A program made the translations under genes and the position numbers. From contig JAUSLB010000262.1 of assembly GCA_030646655.1 (NCBI GenBank), forward strand, positions 1-7,229: 7,229 nucleotides of DNA, given 5' to 3'. The notes under the pieces are model-generated. The model did not search any database. It was given only the letters and a program-made list of their open reading frames with translations, and had not been told where the DNA came from. How positions within the stretch are numbered: the first letter of the stretch is position 1; each line of letters opens with the position of its first letter. The stretch comes from Deltaproteobacteria bacterium (GTDB lineage Bacteria > Desulfobacterota > GWC2-55-46). Positions 5,940-7,229 of this stretch are shown here, in pieces.

Positions 5940-7196
5940 ATGTCTGTAAAGGACGATATCCTAAAGATAGCCGGGGATGCCAAAGAGGCCTCTTTGGGCG
6001 TTGCGAGGCTCGGCTCAACGGTTAAGAACAAGGCGCTCCTTAAGATGGCCGGCGAGCTCGAAGCTAACTCGGTCTTTTTAAAGGAAGCGAACAAGCTCGA
6101 CACCGACGCCGCAGTAAAGAAGGGCCTCACAAAGGCGATGATAGATAGATTGACACTGACCGATAAGGTCATCTCCGGCATGGCGAACGGGCTTAAGGAG
6201 GTCGCGGCGCTGCCCGACCCTGTCGGAGAGGTCACCAAGATGTGGAAGAGGCCGAACGGGCTGATTGTGGGGAGGATGCGCATACCCATAGGCGTCATAG
6301 GGATAATCTATGAATCGAGGCCGAACGTAACGGCGGACGCCGCGGGGCTATGCCTAAAATCCGGCAACGCAGTAATATTAAGGGGCGGGAGCGAGGCTAT
6401 AAACTCGAATAACGCGATAGCAAAGATTTTATCAGCCGCTTGCGTGGCGACGGGGGTCCCTGAGAGGGCTATTCAGGTCGTGCCCACTGTCGACAGGGAG
6501 GCGGTATTAGAGATGCTTAAATTAGAGGAGCATATCGACCTGATAATACCGAGGGGCGGGGAGGGGCTTATAAGGTTCGTCGTAGAGAACTCCAAAATCC
6601 CTGTAATAAAGCACTACAAGGGCGTATGCCATGTATTCGTCGATGGGTCCGCTGACCTTGAGATGGCTGAGCGGATAGCCTATAACGCGAAGGTCCAGAG
6701 GCCGGGGGTCTGTAACGCCATGGAAACCCTCCTTGTCCATAAGGATATAGCGAATAAATTCCTCCCCCTTATCAGCAAGAGATACGCCGAGGCAGGGGTA
6801 GAGCTTCGGGGCTGTCCTGAGACCGTAAAGATACTCAAAGGCATAAAAGAGGCGAAGGAAGATGACTGGGGCGCTGAATACCTTGACTTAATACTCGCGG
6901 TAAAAGTGGTAGATAATCTTGACGAGGCTATAAGCCACATAGCAAAGTACGGCTCGCTCCATACCGAATCTATCGTGACAAAGGACTACGCCAACGCCCA
7001 GAGGTTCTTAAAAGACGTCAATTCATCTACCGTCCTCGTAAACGCCTCTACCCGCTTTTCCGACGGGTTCCAGCTCGGGCTCGGGGCTGAGATAGGGATA
7101 TCCACCACGAAGATCCACGCCTTCGGCCCTATGGGGCTTGAGGAGCTTACTATCCAGAAGTTCATCATCTACGGGGACGGACAGATAAGGGAATAG
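5940..7196 (+). CDS. proA: Gamma-glutamyl phosphate reductase (glutamate-5-semialdehyde dehydrogenase)
   Basis: ProA reduces gamma-glutamyl phosphate with NADPH to glutamate 5-semialdehyde, which cyclises to pyrroline-5-carboxylate. Taking the third in-register ATG (5940) gives 418 residues, close to E. coli ProA, with GGAG (5930-5933) 6 nt upstream. ATG codons at 5928 and 5937 are alternatives with poorer spacing. Family landmarks, numbered from 5940: YESRPNVT (124-131), [14 protein letters not shown] (140-153), IPRGGEGLI (203-211), and the catalytic Cys258 in [14 protein letters not shown] (253-266). HTESIVT (341-347) and [20 protein letters not shown] (380-399) follow. The latter is the well-conserved C-terminal block. 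The gene lies 47 bp after proB, co-directional and without a terminator. The TAG stop opens a perfect palindrome. Confidence 0.97.
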   Translation: MSVKDDILKIAGDAKEASLGVARLGSTVKNKALLKMAGELEANSVFLKEANKLDTDAAVKKGLTKAMIDRLTLTDKVISGMANGLKEVAALPDPVGEVTKMWKRPNGLIVGRMRIPIGVIGIIYESRPNVTADAAGLCLKSGNAVILRGGSEAINSNNAIAKILSAACVATGVPERAIQVVPTVDREAVLEMLKLEEHIDLIIPRGGEGLIRFVVENSKIPVIKHYKGVCHVFVDGSADLEMAERIAYNAKVQRPGVCNAMETLLVHKDIANKFLPLISKRYAEAGVELRGCPETVKILKGIKEAKEDDWGAEYLDLILAVKVVDNLDEAISHIAKYGSLHTESIVTKDYANAQRFLKDVNSSTVLVNASTRFSDGFQLGLGAEIGISTTKIHAFGPMGLEELTIQKFIIYGDGQIRE

Positions 7197-7221
7197 CAGG
7201 CTGTTGAAAAACAGCCTGCTA
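7194..7221 (+). repeat. Perfect 12-bp palindrome with GAAA loop overlapping the proA stop
   Basis: TAGCAGGCTGTT (7194-7205) and AACAGCCTGCTA (7210-7221) pair over 12 bp around GAAA, a GNRA-type tetraloop. The first three bases are the proA stop codon. On neither strand does a T-run follow, so it is not a canonical intrinsic terminator. It could stabilise the 3' end of the mRNA, assist termination, or be an interspersed palindromic repeat. Confidence 0.75.
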
Positions 7222-7229
7222 ATGCAATC

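Overview
The window holds a bacterial chromosomal segment with moderately high GC content. The translated genes use AGG for arginine and ATA for isoleucine unusually often. Together with the order rplU-rpmA-obg-proB-proA, this suggests a Desulfobacterota or Nitrospirota-like Gram-negative lineage. That placement is inference from style and synteny only; there is no rRNA or marker tree to confirm it.

Left third (1-2600). A small exported, helix-rich protein runs off the left edge on the minus strand, with a strong ribosome binding site and a plausible promoter. Divergent from it is an exported DUF3108-type protein (496-1365, plus strand). That gene converges, with only 28 bp between stop codons, on a 12-helix major facilitator superfamily (MFS) transporter of unknown substrate on the minus strand (1394-2575). 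The DUF3108 gene and the transporter both lack a Shine-Dalgarno sequence. Each has a -10-like hexamer 6-7 nt before its ATG, which suggests leaderless transcripts.

Middle (2576-2977). This is a gene-free divergent regulatory region of about 400 bp. It holds a minus-strand terminator-like hairpin upstream of the transporter, a near-identical pair of 17-18 bp direct repeats, a 9-codon ORF with a good ribosome binding site, and a near-consensus sigma-70 promoter for rplU.

Right (2978-7229). Ribosomal proteins bL21 and bL27 form a dicistronic unit closed by a strong intrinsic terminator. A degenerate hairpin-containing intergenic element follows. Next come the ribosome-assembly GTPase Obg, glutamate 5-kinase (ProB) and gamma-glutamyl phosphate reductase (ProA), all co-directional. 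ProB and ProA catalyse the first two steps of proline synthesis from glutamate. The third enzyme, ProC, is not in the window. The proA stop codon opens a 12-bp perfect palindrome whose minus-strand sequence resembles part of the element in front of obg.

Nothing here amounts to a previously undescribed system. The coding content is mostly conserved housekeeping plus two poorly characterised genes, and the observations worth following are regulatory or repeat-related.
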